NCBI GenBank assembly: GCA_964030785.1
Contig: OZ034968.1
Span: 25,051,686 to 25,115,685, forward strand
DNA: 64,000 nucleotides
Reading direction: 5' to 3'
DNA from: Siderastrea siderea
Taxonomy: Eukaryota > Cnidaria > Anthozoa > Scleractinia > Rhizangiidae
In this document: positions 11,413 to 24,200 of the stretch, one piece after another
Position numbering within the stretch: position 1 is the first letter of the stretch
Layout of the letters: every line of letters begins with the position of its first letter
Translations under genes and position numbers: made by a program
Notes under the pieces: model-generated
What the model saw: only the letters and a program-made list of their open reading frames with translations
Databases searched by the model: none
Told to the model about the DNA's origin: nothing

Positions 11413-12080
11413 AACATCTCAGTCTTGACAAATTAGCAAATTAAAAGAGTGCACCCGGGCAACTAGCATAGAAGCGAGTGCAGAAAGTATGTTTGAAGAA
11501 AACATATGAACGGTGAGAGAATTAACGAAGGAAGGCTTTTGCCAAACTAGGGAGACTGAAAATTCTCCCGGACATGGTAGCTTTATGTTTCTTTCTATTT
11601 TTTAAACTTTTTTTTCCCATGAACACTACAGAGGTTCCAGTAACTACTGAAGTAAGTTGACAGAGGCAAGCCTTTGAGCGAAAATCAAAGGAAGGTAGGC
11701 AGCTATTTAAGTTTCAATAGATAACTGTACACTACCGGCAGCCACCTACTAATGTAAGCAATGTGACAGTTCGGTTATCCGACCGAATACAATTGTAAAA
11801 TTGTGCAGACAATCATATTAGAACTGCAAAGATAACGGCTCCATCGAATTCAAGATGGCGTATCTGCAACATTTTCAGTAATCTGAGGACCCCAGATGTA
11901 CCACACATACTCAATCAGTTCAATCATAATGCCCCCTTGTCTTTATTTAATTGACGAGCTGAAAGGGTAACAAAAAAGTGCACTATAGGTGATAAATGAA
12001 TCTGGCAATATTGTAAAGATTGACAATATCAATAACAGTGCTTTGAGTCAGCAACATAGTAAATCATTCCTTTTGGTCAC
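11413..12080. other. gene-free stretch
   Basis: No coding exon or repeat with clear boundaries is seen. Confidence 0.5.
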
Positions 12081-13900
12081 GTCATTACATGGCTGCTTCC
12101 ACGGACTCAGTCGCAACTCTTCCAGTTTGACTATCATCCTTAAAAGCAAACTTGAGCCACTTTTCTGTTCATCTGCCGTAAATAAGATATGCTGATGGTT
12201 CTTCCTGTAGACAGATCTATCATCCGTCGGAAAGTACCCGGTATGATCTCCAGGCCACTTCGTCTAAGACCTTTGTGCTTATAAATTACCTTCCACTGTC
12301 CAACTGTCTGCGGCGGCCTCTCACTGTCCTCCCTTTTAATCTAGAACGAAGTAATTCTTTTGCCGTGCCTCGGTTTGACTCTTTTGTCTTCTCTTCACGC
12401 TACAGCTGCTTGGAGCTTGGGGACGACCACTTGCTTAGGTGGCCAGAAAGTACCATATAGCATTTCGCTTAACACATCTTCCATTTTCCACTGCACTACT
12501 AGTTAGGGGTCCCTTTTCTTTAAGCTATCGCTTTCTTCAGCGGAAAAAACTTGACTGATTTTTACTCTATTCTCCGCCATGTGGTAGGATTATAGATGAT
12601 AAGCATTTTGTTCTAATTGATTTATTTCACGACATACAAATTTAACATTAGAAGATAGAATAGAAGACAAATACACATCAATTCAAAATTATAGACTAAA
12701 AATAATTATAACAATGAAGTCATTACATATTTAATACATATTTACAAAGGAAATCAAAAGGCAAATTACAGTGCATTGATGTAGTATTTGTAATATAAGT
12801 ATAAGTATAATAGTGGCGAGGAGATCTCACAGAAGCTTAAGAGCTTCTAGTATGATCGAGGTCTCCTCACAGACATTTTGAATTATTTTAATCGAATTTT
12901 AAAGTAATATATGCATAAAAGGCGTCGTTAGTAGAAATAGATTGTACAAAGACTAGGTAGGAGTTGAATTATTTTGATTCCAGGTATGTGGCACACTTTA
13001 ATACTCCTTGGAGAATTCTGCAGAGCTCGAACGTGTGAAATAAAACCATTCATTAATTGTCTGTTCGCACAATGCGTTACGGATTCCCAGAAGCCCAAAT
13101 ATACTCTTCACGTGGGATATCACACTTGAACTTGCGTTAACAAGACAGCTTGGCTTTGGGAAACAACTGTAAAAGCAAAAACGTAGAGGGTAGTTTGCGC
13201 TATATTCAGCATGGACAAGTCTGCGAAAACTATCAAAAAGTACGTTCTTGAATTATATGGGCCCTGTTTAAGCATCAGTGGCACCATTTGATGCCAATAC
13301 TGACCTGAGTTCTGACGTGCCAGGCAGGTAGCACACTTGTTCAACTTCTGCTTAATCTCTTTGTGAATATCATGCCAATTCACTGCCCCTCTTGCTCTTC
13401 TAGTACACGTCTCGATTTCTAAATGCTTTGACGGATCAACATTAATCTACTGCCTTCAGTTTAGCGAGTCGCCATCAACAACTGTGCATGTCAATAATTA
13501 CATAAAGTTCTTCTAGGACTCCATAGCACTTTGTTTACAAGCTGGGATATCGGAAACAGCTACACTCAACACAGTGTATAACAACTCACCTTGAGCTAAG
13601 GCATCCAGATATTTTTTGACTCCGACAATATTGATTCCATGACTTCTCTAACATGCTTTTTAATCTATTTCTCTAAATATCGCAGGAAAGTCATGGCAAA
13701 TAAAATCTTGACAACATATCAGCAAGCACCCGCTGTGACCAGACTTCCAATTCCACACCAAATCACTCTGCAGTCTGATCCTCACGTGTTGGATCGTTGG
13801 GCTTGACCTTCTCAGTAACTAAAAAAATGAGAAATGGCGCAGTGGGACATCAAGAAACTCTACGAAATTGACATCCCAATGGCTGACATACCCTTAATAG
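12080..13900 (-). pseudogene. decayed Ty3/gypsy-type retrotransposon pol remnant
   Basis: Several broken minus-strand frames occur in the order expected of a gypsy pol gene. Near 13700 a frame reads LADMLSR, typical of the end of the RNase H region. At about 13440-13320 a frame shows an integrase zinc-finger-like H/C pattern, with a conserved NWHDIHKEI segment and CATC. Near 12220-12430 come the basic, Arg- and Pro-rich remains of an integrase C-terminus. Stops and frameshifts separate all parts, and no LTRs were recognised. The assignment is from motif order and is moderate. Confidence 0.4.
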
Positions 13901-15290
13901 AGAAGTCATTGTTTACATAAGCTTCATTGAACAAGACGACATTGTAGGCGAGGACGTTCCTCCACCTGCTGCTTCCATTTCGTCGCTAAAAAATAATGAT
14001 GATTTTCAGAAAGTTCTAGTCTGGCAAAAACTTTGATTTAAGAGGTGTAAGCCCAGAGAGATATCGTCTCACCTGTTTGGAAAGTCCCACAGAATTTACC
14101 TGGTCAATTCATTGAAAACCGCCATGTCGTTTAATACGGCTTTTACCGGAAATCGGTAAAATGCGGTTAATGGAACGTGACGCCCCAGCGATGGTAGGTC
14201 AGACAAGCTTTGCTCAATCACATTCAATAATAAATGCCTCTATTCACAAATTAATAGTCCGTGTGTATAAGCTCATAAGAATTGCCTTTCATGTCTAGAA
14301 TCCCTTCCGTTATGTTGCAATGTAGTCGGGAAATATATCTAAGCTTTACGTGCATTGGCTCTTACTATTTAAAAGCCTTATTCATGGCTAGTAGTTTTCC
14401 ACGTCGTGTCTATTTACTTCATAGTATAAGTTTGTTCATTGGGCAAACTCAGAGACATTGTTTTGCTGTAAAAGCAGCAACACGATAGTTTAAGTCATTA
14501 TTGTCGTAGTCTCGAACGAGCGAGTACACCTTGTTAAGAAATTTGTTTAGGTTGCTACCGTAGGTATTTGCTTTCTTTCAATAAACTGGGGTCACTCCTT
14601 GTGGTTTGGTTAAGTCTGCGTAGCGACTTCCCCAAGATTTTGGCATTACTTATGTCTTGCCATCTTATACCTTTCGTCCTTTGCCTTAATCTTGTCTGAT
14701 CCAGCCAGTGCGGTGCTGGGGAGATAAGAAAGGCTCTGCCAATACTCTTGTCTTAATCCCCACGTTTTGGGGAAACAAGTAAGGCTTGGTTTAATGTGCA
14801 TATCCTAGCTAGGCCTGAAGTCGCGTGTTACCTGCCAAAGGGCTGTGTTCCCCCATATTATGCCATACAGTTGTTGTTTATTTTGTCTCTGTGTACTGAC
14901 TCTGATTGCGTGACTCTTGCGGATAAATAAGGAACAGTGACATTAAGTGAGGCAATAATACTTATGTTTAATTTAATGTGCATGTAAGCTTAATACTTAG
15001 TGAATATTGAGGTTTTTCTTTTAAAATCCCACTGTTAATAACTGAGACGCTTTCCCGTGTCATTTATCCTCTTCAGACCAACTTTAACTTAGAGATCTAA
15101 GTGAGCGAATTTGGTTTTGGCAGCAGTATTTTCTCTGTGACGACTGGCCACTAGTTCCTGCAGGTTACCAAAATTCTTCCGACAATGTTAATTCAGGAGT
15201 ACCCAACGACAAACTTTTCAAATTTGAAAGTTTTTTTCGCCCAAACGATCCCTGGGCATTCGCAAAGACATTTACGGTTAATATTTAACT
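13901..15290. other. gene-free stretch
   Basis: No credible coding frame, RNA gene or repeat is seen. Short frames lack conservation and splice context. Confidence 0.45.
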
Positions 15291-15476
15291 ACCATGGGAA
15301 AAAAACAGTCGCTCTACAGAGCCAGCTAGCAATGGATTAACATTTTTAGTAGCCAGCCAGGATCCATTTCACTCATTTTGCCAGCCAGGGAAGTTTAAAA
15401 ATCATATAATTTTCCCAGCATTATTTGTGCCGCAGTTTTTACCAGCCAGGATATTACTTCGCTTATCATACCTTCC

Positions 15477-15580
<104 letters not shown>

Positions 15581-16118
15581 CTAAGGTTGCAATTGCTAAC
15601 AGCCTCCAGACATTTATTTTAGAGAAAGTAATCAATGAGGTAATCAATTAAACCTTAGTTACTGCAAATTTTTCTTACCTTAAGATGGAAAGCCGCTAAA
15701 CTCACCAGTAAAATAGCATTCTTGGTATAGGTCTTGGCTTGAACTTAGTCTCCGAATAGCTTGTCTTTTGAGGTTACGGTCATAAGCAGAAATATTACAG
15801 CAATATAAGGTACCCCTTTAATGATGGTTGAATTTTATACCATGACTTTCCGTCTGAGCAAAACGTTTATCACCCAGTGACCGAAGCCACCTTCCCATAT
15901 TTCCCAGTGCAGTAATGGGAGCCTTGCGCAATGGCCTACAGAAAATGTTTTGCAAATAAGTCACTGGACCTTAACTGCAATTCGCTATACTAGCATGCGC
16001 AGTCTGTTTTCAGTTGTACTCAAGAGAAAATTTTTTAATACCTCCTACCTGCTATTAATAATCACATGTGACTACTTAATCTGGCGTTTCCGAACACCAC
16101 CCAAACGGGACACAAAAT

Positions 16119-16850
16119 TATATCGAATCGTCGATGGTTAAATTTCGAACTTAAGCGTACAACAATTCACTAAAAGTGCTCGCAAACACACCGAGTATCT
16201 CTACCCAGTAGTTCACAAAACCTCGCTGCAAAGTGTGCAAGCAAAAAAAAAAGGAAAAAAAAAAAAGAAAAAGAGAACTATATCGAATCGTCGCTGGTTA
16301 AATTTCGGACTTAAGCTTACAACAATTCACTGTAAGTGCTCGCAAACACACCCAGTAGCTCTACCCAGTAGTTCACAAAACCTCGCTGCAAAGTGTGCAA
16401 GCAAAAAAAAAAAGGAAAAAAAAAAGAAAAAGAGAACTATATCGAATCGTCGCTGGTTAAATTTCGGACTTAAGCTTACAACAATTCACTGCAAGTGCTC
16501 GCAAACACACCCAGTAGCTCTACCCAGTAGTTCACAAAACCTCGCTGCAAAGTGTGCCAGCAAAAAAAAAAGAAAAGAACTATATCGAATCGTCGATGGT
16601 TAAATTTCAAACTTAAGCTTACAACAACTCACTGCAAGTGCTCGCAAACACACCGAGTATCTCTACCCAGTAGTTCACAAAACCTCGCTGCAAAGTGTGC
16701 AAGAAAAAAAAAAAAAAGAACTATATCGAAACGTCGATCGTCAAATTTCGAACTTAAGCTTACAACAATTCACTGCAAGTGCTCGCAAACACACCGAGTA
16801 TCTCTATCCAGCAGTTCACAAAACCTCGCTGCAAAGTGTGCAAGCCAAAA
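16119..16850. repeat. minisatellite of five units joined by A-rich runs
   Basis: Units start with TATATCGAATCGTCG (last copy diverged) at 16119, 16279, 16438, 16581 and 16722, so the spacing is 160, 159, 143 and 141 bp. Each unit continues with an AAATTTC then AACTTAAGC-like core, CTCGCAAACACACC, then CAAAACCTCGCTGCAAAGTGTGC, and ends in an A-rich linker (A10 with G interruptions) of variable length. The Lys-rich open frames across it come from the A-rich linkers. Confidence 0.9.
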
Positions 16851-16869
16851 AAGGAAGAAAAACTGAAAG

Positions 16870-17311
16870 AAAGCGAATCCACGATCGTCCACCCGGTAGT
16901 TTTCCTATGTTTCCGTCTTCTTCAAATCCTAGTCCAGTTACTTGACTGAACGAACTGAGAACGTCGGGGTTTTTTCGATTCTGCGAAATCTAAGTACTAA
17001 TGCCCGCGCCAACGTTAATTTTGCCAAGTTTACCTCACGCGCGACAAACGCGCGAGATGTTACTCCTGGTCACCGAATTCGCGCGCGCTCATTGACTACC
17101 GATGAGCGATATAAACTGGTCGGTTGGTGGAGCAGTAGTTCGCAATACCTAGCGATTTGAACGGGTGTATAAAAACGGAAATCGATATTGTTTAATTTCT
17201 TAAATTCAAATGCACAATGACCTAGATAGACCTGTTACTTGGCTTTCCAATTCAGCTGAAATTCAGTGGTCTGTGAATTTAGCGGTCGAATATATAACTG
17301 TTCTTACTTGA
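16870..17311. other. gene-free stretch before the LINE
   Basis: No feature is seen apart from short frames. The LINE similarity begins abruptly near 17312. Confidence 0.5.
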
Positions 17312-19718
17312 CGCCATAAGGACAATTGATGATGTATTAGAATATACAAAATGTAGTGATCAGTCGGGTATCCTTGTAACAATTGATTTTGAAAAAGCGT
17401 TTGACTCTTTGGACCATAGATTCTTATTAAAGGTCCTTCGCACTTTCAATTTCGGACCATCTTTTATTCAGTGGATTCGCACCTTTTACTCGAATGTGTC
17501 TAGTTGCGTAATAAATAATGGTTTTGCGACAAGTTACTTTAATGTTGACCGTGGTGTGAGACAAGGGGATCCCTTATCCCCTCTCGTTTATTCTTAGTTT
17601 AGAAGTTCTAGCTTGTAGTATTCGACAGAATGATAAGTTTCAAGGGATCAAAACTGAGGATCAAGTTGTGAAAATCTCTCTTTTCGCCGATGACATGACA
17701 TGCTTTTTGAGAAATAAGTCTTCATATGAGAAGCTGATTGTTAATTTAGATTTGTTTTCGAGATTCTCAGGTTTAAAATTAAATGAGGAAAAAACAGAAT
17801 TTTTTTGCTTAGGGGTCCAAAATTTATCTAAATCGTTTTCCTAGGAATTTAAACACTCAATTAAGATTTTAGGCGTACATTTTGACTATGATGAGCTTTC
17901 TAGGAAAAAGGCTAACTTCGAAGCAATCATTAAGTCTATTAAAAAAACATTAGGCATGTGGAAATGGAGGGGACTCACACTTATAGGAAAAATACAAATC
18001 GTTAAATCTTTTGCTATTCCGAAATTCATGTCGAAAGCTTCGCTTATTCATGTCTCTAAAGATCTCATACAGGCAGTCAATAAAGAACTTTACAGCTTTA
18101 TTTGGAAAGGAAAGGATAAGGTTAAACGGTTAGCCTTGATTAATGACATTGAAAATGGAGGGCTAAAGATGCTGGATATAGAATCTATGGTTCTAGCGCA
18201 AAGAACGATGTGCTTGAAGAAGTATATTGAGGACTATGTTAGTCCCTGGAAGATTTTCTTAAACCACTATTTGAAAAAATTAGGGGGAAAGTTCATTTTG
18301 CAGTGTCATTTTGATTGCCAAAAATTGCCCATATTTTTACCTGAGTTTTACAAAGATTGCCTTGCTGCGTGGTCAACTCTTTCAAGTAAAGAAGTGTTCG
18401 TACGAGGATGTTATGAACCAATATTTGTGGAATAATAAAAACATTCTATGTGAAGGTAAATCTTTATATTATGCCTTCTTTCACATAAACTGTGTGATTA
18501 GCAAAATCGGAGATTTAGTCTCTAAAGACAATACGTTTCTGGAAAGTGATAAAATTCTCAGGTCAAAACTATCCCCTAGTCAATACTTCCTTTTAATGGG
18601 AGTAGTCAGTGCCATTCCAAAGGAATGGCGCTCCATTATCAAGGGTGAGAGTATATACTGTGAGACATATCCCTGCCCTGCAAATTCTTTTGAAGTGCCA
18701 ATAAAGGGGGAAATGTTGGATATTTCTAGCATTTCCTCCAAAATTGTTTATGAAGAGTTTCTTTCTCGTAAAGTTATTCCTCCTACTGCCCAAAACAAAT
18801 ATAAAAAAGAGTATCCAAATCTCTCCGTCGATTGGAAGAAAATCTATTCTCTAGCGTTTAGCGTTACTTTGGATACAAAGTTAAGAGCTTTTCAGTACAA
18901 ATTGCTAAACCATATTGTGTATACAAATGATAGACTTTATAAATTTAAGATTGTAGACTCACCATTATGTGCTTTCTGTAACTCTGAAAATGAATCCCTC
19001 GAGCATTTATTGTTTCTTTGCAAAGCAAGCGAGGTATTCTGGAAAGAGGTATTGTCGTGGTTGGCCATCCATAAGAATGAACTTTTAAATGTTTCTCTCA
19101 CTGATGTTTTGTTTGGTAAATTTGATATTGATAAAGACTTTATGGTAGTTAACCATGTTCTTCTTCTTGGAAAATATTTTATTTATAGGTGTAAGCTTGA
19201 TAATATTAAACCTTCGTTGGCAGTTTTTAAGGCTAAATTAAAAGCTACTTTAAATTTAGAATTTTACATCGCCAGGAAAAACGGCACACTCGCTCAACAT
19301 TACAGAAAGTGGAATATCTTTATTCCTGTATTAATTTACAGATAATTTCCCTTTCCGTTCTACCATTTTAAGAACCCAACAAATATATGTTTTTTTTTTA
19401 AGGTCACTCTTTTTTTCGAAACATGTTTCTTTAACCTTTTGTTTAGAAAGCTGGTGTTTGCATTGTTATGTTTCCGTTTTCTTTCCGCTCTCCATAGCAT
19501 AATATACTTGTATTTGTTATTACTGTAACGTGCATATGTTGTAGTAAGTAATGTTAGGCTTGTTAGTATTTACTTTTATTGTAGTAGTAGTAGTGTAAGT
19601 ACCATCCAGACTGTAAGTAATGTTTAAATTGTATTGTTGTAATTGTATTGTATTGTTGTATTGTTTTGCTGTAATGGCAAGAAATAAAAATTTGCAAAAA
19701 AAAGAAAAAAAAAACTTT
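17312..19718 (+). mobile_element. 5'-truncated L1/Tx1-type LINE
   Basis: Reverse-transcriptase coding sequence starts in mid-domain near 17312, and the endonuclease half is missing. The element ends in an A-rich tail (about 19683-19718), preceded by a 3' UTR with GTATTGTTGTA-type low complexity. This is the usual product of incomplete target-primed reverse transcription. No target-site duplication was identified. Confidence 0.8.
17319..19345 (+). pseudogene. LINE ORF2 fragment: reverse transcriptase and C-terminal zinc-finger-like region
   Basis: The frame reads VTIDFEKAFDSLDH, then RGVRQGDPLSP (17548-17583), then FADDM (17682-17696, the catalytic YxDD-type motif). Next come LKLNEEKTE, the thumb motif WKWRGLTLIGKIQIVKSFAI, FIWKGK, ENGGLKMLDI, and near the end CAFCNSENESLEHLLFLC, a Cys-His pattern common in L1-type ORF2 C-termini. 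It is broken by a frameshift near 17586, an in-frame TAG at 17842-17844 and a frameshift near 18395-18410. The last 344 codons (to TAA at 19345) are open. The copy cannot encode a working polymerase. Confidence 0.85.
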
Positions 19719-20405
19719 ACAAACTGAATTACATTAACGAATTTTTCTTGCCCAGATAACGCTGTCCACTAACGACATTTACGTTCATGTTAAAAAAGGT
19801 CCCTACTCACGATTCTGAAGACTTCAAACGATACCACTCCTGAGATACTGCTGTAGATTTTGTTTGAGAAATGCCGCTGCAACTCTTCCCAGCGCGCTGG
19901 ATCAAAAAGAAAAGCATCGAATTCATTTTTTGAAAGCTTCTAAATGGAAAACCGCACAACCACCCCTCTAACACTGAGACCTTAGCCACTTACCTCCCAA
20001 AACAGCAGAAATAACAAAAACCGATCATGTTTTCCAATTCTGTGTCCAGTAATTTGTAGAGTACTTGTTAACGGTCAACCGCCGACAAACTGTTAAAAAA
20101 CTGCAACTGTGACACTTGATCGGTGTCTGTTTTGCGTCTTTAACCAGTTTTAACCAGCCAGAGCGTAAGATGGGCCACAGTTCCCAGCAAGCTTTCGCTA
20201 ACAGTAATTCCCAGCAAGATTTCAAAGCCGGTTATAAATTTGCCAGCCAGCTCAAGAATAGCCTGAAGAGCGGATATTTTGCGGAGCGGTTCCGTTGGGT
20301 ACTCCTGTTAATTTGGCGGTTCAGGGGAAGCATGTCAACAGGCGAGTGCTTTATTCTGCGCGCGTGAGTTTTTAAGCTCTGTGAGATACTACTGATTACT
20401 TAAAT
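19719..20405. other. gene-free stretch
   Basis: No coding or repeat feature was resolved. CCAGCCAG strings here and near 15325-15450 are similar low-level repeats. Confidence 0.4.
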
Positions 20406-21139
20406 TTACATTCCAGCAGTGGATAGTCAACCAAGCACAATGCCATGCTGCAAGCTGGCTTAACTGAGAGCAGAAGGCGAGATTCAAGTCGGATTAAGAA
20501 GGCAGAGAATAGCATTAGTCATCAACATAGGAGCTACATAATGTATAGGGTTCCACGTAGGACATAGGTCGGCAAAGCAAAGAGACAAAGAGCCGTCAGG
20601 CTTCAAAGAGTGGAAGAAGATGCAGTACTGGTGCATTACATGAACTGTGTATTAAATACGATCGGCTGAGAAGAAGACGGAGAAGTAGAAACAGAGTTTT
20701 GCACTTCTTAAGAGGCAATGTCCACTAAGACCGAGCAAAATCGAAAATATGTGGCACATGATGAAAAATCAAATTCATTCCAGCAGTGGATAGTCAACCA
20801 AGCACAATGCCATGCTGCAAGCTGGCTTAACTGAGAGCAGAAGGCGAGATTCAAGTCGGATTAAGAAGGCAGAGAATAGCATTAGTCATCAACATAGGAG
20901 CTACATAATGTATAGGGTTCCACGTAGGACATAGGTCGGCAAAGCAAAGAGACAAAGAGTCGTCAGGCTTCAAAGAGTGGAAGAAGATGCAGTGCTGGTG
21001 CATTACATGAACTGTGTATTAAATACGATCGGCTGAGAAGAAGACGGAGAAGTAGAAACAGAGTTTTGCACTTCTTAAGAGGCAATGTCCACTAAGACCG
21101 AGCAAAATCGAAAATATGTGGCACATGATGAAAAATCAA
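20406..21139. repeat. 367-bp tandem duplication
   Basis: The segment starting TTCCAGCAGTGGATAGTC occurs at 20411 and again at 20778, each running to GTGGCACATGATGAAAAATC. The copies differ at only a few positions, so the duplication is recent. Each unit ends with the left-arm terminus CTTAAGAGGCAATGTCC of the inverted-repeat element described at 21074. Confidence 0.9.
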
Positions 21140-21235
21140 AATCCTCCGTTTTTCGCCCAGAAATACCATATGGTAGCTCTAGAAACGTGGTGGCACTTTT
21201 TGTTGAGAAAATATTTTTACACCTCCAAAAAATTA

Positions 21236-24200
21236 AAAAACCGTTACTGCACTACGTGTCTCCACAAACACCCCGAATAAACGCGAATCATACCTTCTCG
21301 TAAACTTCGCTCTGTTTAATTCGCGTCATGGAAAAATCCTGTTTTGAGCTTAGAAAATTGCTGTTGAAGAGTTAACAAGTAATTTGAGTCAAATTATACT
21401 TTTTTGGATTAATTTTCAAGGTCATGGCAGGCTGCTGAAAACCACTGAAATTCGCTTGCTCAGAATTCTCAATTTGGCGCATTTTTTCAAGAGAAAGTTT
21501 CCCTCCCCGGTAAAACACTGAATCACTTGAAATTCAGAATTCTTTTAAGAAGAAATGCCGTTCTTAAACCAGGTTTAAAAATTAGTTTCGGGCTTTTTTA
21601 TCAGCGCCGAGTACAAACGCTCTCAAAATCCCGATAATTACAACATTAACACGTCAACAATTGACACATCACGCTCCGACCAAATAACCGCAAACGGGAC
21701 ATTTCCTCTATTTTGTTTGGTATTCGGTTGTTATCCACAGCGCTAGCGGAAAGGTAATGTCTAGCTCACCTGAATATGGTATTGTCTAAATATCGGGTTC
21801 TCGTACTCTTTCATAATAACCATCGTGACGTCCCGGGGTAAACAACATCACTGAAGCATCGCGTATTGGCAATCAACCCAAATGACTTATTTCCATCACG
21901 CCTCCTTTTGTTTAAGACAAGAGCCTTCAGAAATAAAATGATTTTGCCTTATTTGAACTTCAAAACAGTTTTCTCCTATAAGACGTCTTTTCTGTATTCG
22001 TTGCAATATTCGAAACCATAATTTCTTGCCGAAAGCTCACAAGCCTGTTTAGTTTGAGTCACGCAACAAAATTCCACGCACTTGATTTTACCTGACGTCA
22101 GGTTTGACCTTGGAAAAAGTGATTTGGAGGGGGAAATACACAGGAAACAACAACAACAAAACAAGCAGGCAAAAACAAACAATCAAAAACGGAAACAAAG
22201 CAATGAGAACTTGTAAAACCTATGGACCCAAGGACCGATTATTTATTTATCATTATCATTAGACACAGTGAAGCCTTGCCAACGGCCGGCCTTGCCTGTT
22301 ACTAGGGCTTTGAAAAAGAAGTTATTATTAGGTCTCTATGTATTGGTCTTCAAAACTTGGTCAAGACAGGAGTAAGAAAGTAAAAATGTATGTTGAGTTT
22401 ACTCAAACCCAAACCAGAGGTGTGGCCAGGGGTGCCGGAACCGTCCTTTTCGTTATAAGCTTATGAAACCATTTTATGGCAAACCTAGCGGATTACAAAT
22501 TTATACATGAAACTCAAAATAAAGTTGAATTTGAAACTCAACTCATGTTGAAACTCTTCATGACAAAGAGTCCTAATGTTCAGGGCTCTTTGTCGCTTTC
22601 CGCCTGATCTTTTGAGCAGTGCAGGTGACGAAGGTGGAGACCCATCCTTGTTACAAATGGCTAACGCTCGAAACGTCAGCTTTCAATCTCTTCACGGTGG
22701 CTCTATTTACCTTATTAACTTAGTTAACAAATCCAAAGTTCTGTGTTTCGCTTCCCCACCGACGCAGCAACACAGTTTCTCTAGAAACTAACCCCCTTGT
22801 TTGTCAGGTGACAGTTGGTTGTGCGATATTTCTCCGTCTTTTCACGGTTGAGGAGAACGAGCTCGGTGTCGCTTAGAGCACTGCTATGAAAGTTAGACCA
22901 TCTGATAACAGGGCCTTAGATTTCAGCGCATATATTAGTTTTATAGGTCCAACGCCACGCCATATGCTCTTCATACACGGACGGATTCCTTCTTTGGAAA
23001 ACTGTATATTCGAGAGTGTGCTCACACCATCGATCTTCCAAGTGCTTGTAAAGGGCTTGTAATGGACGCGCCCAGGGTGACACTTAACGATGGTTTTCCA
23101 CCGGGATCCTCATATCGTGTCCGTAGTTTAGGAGGATAAATGTCTCCGCCGGCCTTGCGGTCGTAGGCTCTCCATGGAGGGAAGGGAGGCAGGATTTTGA
23201 ACACCATGCCCAGCTCTGCTCCTAGTACTCCTGCACAAACTATGTTGCCCCTTCAGGCCCTGCAGTGATAGCAGTCAGCGTTGTCTTACCGAAAGCTGAC
23301 TGTCTTCAGGGCTGGTATGGCGGTGTTAATCTGCTTATTAAATGACGTCTGCCATCATAGCGAGGAATGCACGAAAGCGGGTGTGAGAAAGGGTGTACTT
23401 ACCAGAGCCCACTGGTACGAAGACGCCGCCGATGTGTTGCAAAATAGCTTTGGACTCCGACTTGCCAATTCCACGGTCTGCATGCTTTTCTCACTTTCCC
23501 GTTCGAGGCATACTTAGACAGCCCTGGTAGAACTCAACATGACCAACGTCGATTAGTCCCTCTGCGCTAGCCAATTCCCAGAGAAGAGCAATGGGCTGGG
23601 CAAATGGTCCTTGTTTAGAATACTAATTAGAATATACTATTGTGCGTGCTGAAAGAAAATCAACGAAGCTCAACTTCTGAGAGGATATCGCTGATTCCAA
23701 CACTGCAAGTGTGACCCGAAAAGTCTCTTTTTTTTTACAGCTGGAACAGCAACTACTCTTTCCTATCGCTTGTAAGAGGCGTAAACACCTGCAACTAGTT
23801 TCTGAAAAGAATACGCGACCTTTATTCGCAGCCAAGGGAGATTATGGTTTGATTCGCTTTTGTACTCGGTGACAGGGTTCCTGAATGCGAGATCTCCAAA
23901 GAACCTTATCCTTTTACAATGGCGAAATATAGAGTAAGCGCTCTACAACTAGTGTGTGTTAAATCTGGCATTTTCCTTTTTTTTCCGTTTTTTTTTAAGG
24001 AAAATTATCAGTTTTTGAACATTTACTCAAAGCCGATCCGCAAAGGGGACATTTTGTCTAGTTTCCAAAAATGTCGCACCTGAGATTCTCACACGCCAGC
24101 CTGATTTCCAACAAGTGTTTTATTTTCGCAAATGGCAGGTTCTCGAGGCGCCTTCTTCGACGCAACACTGTCGGCTTGCAAATAATACTGAAATCCTTCA

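Noticed and set aside
16235..16945. Three overlapping Lys-rich plus-strand frames of 82-122 codons
   Set aside because: They arise from the minisatellite units and A-rich linkers, with no ATG-linked gene structure outside it.
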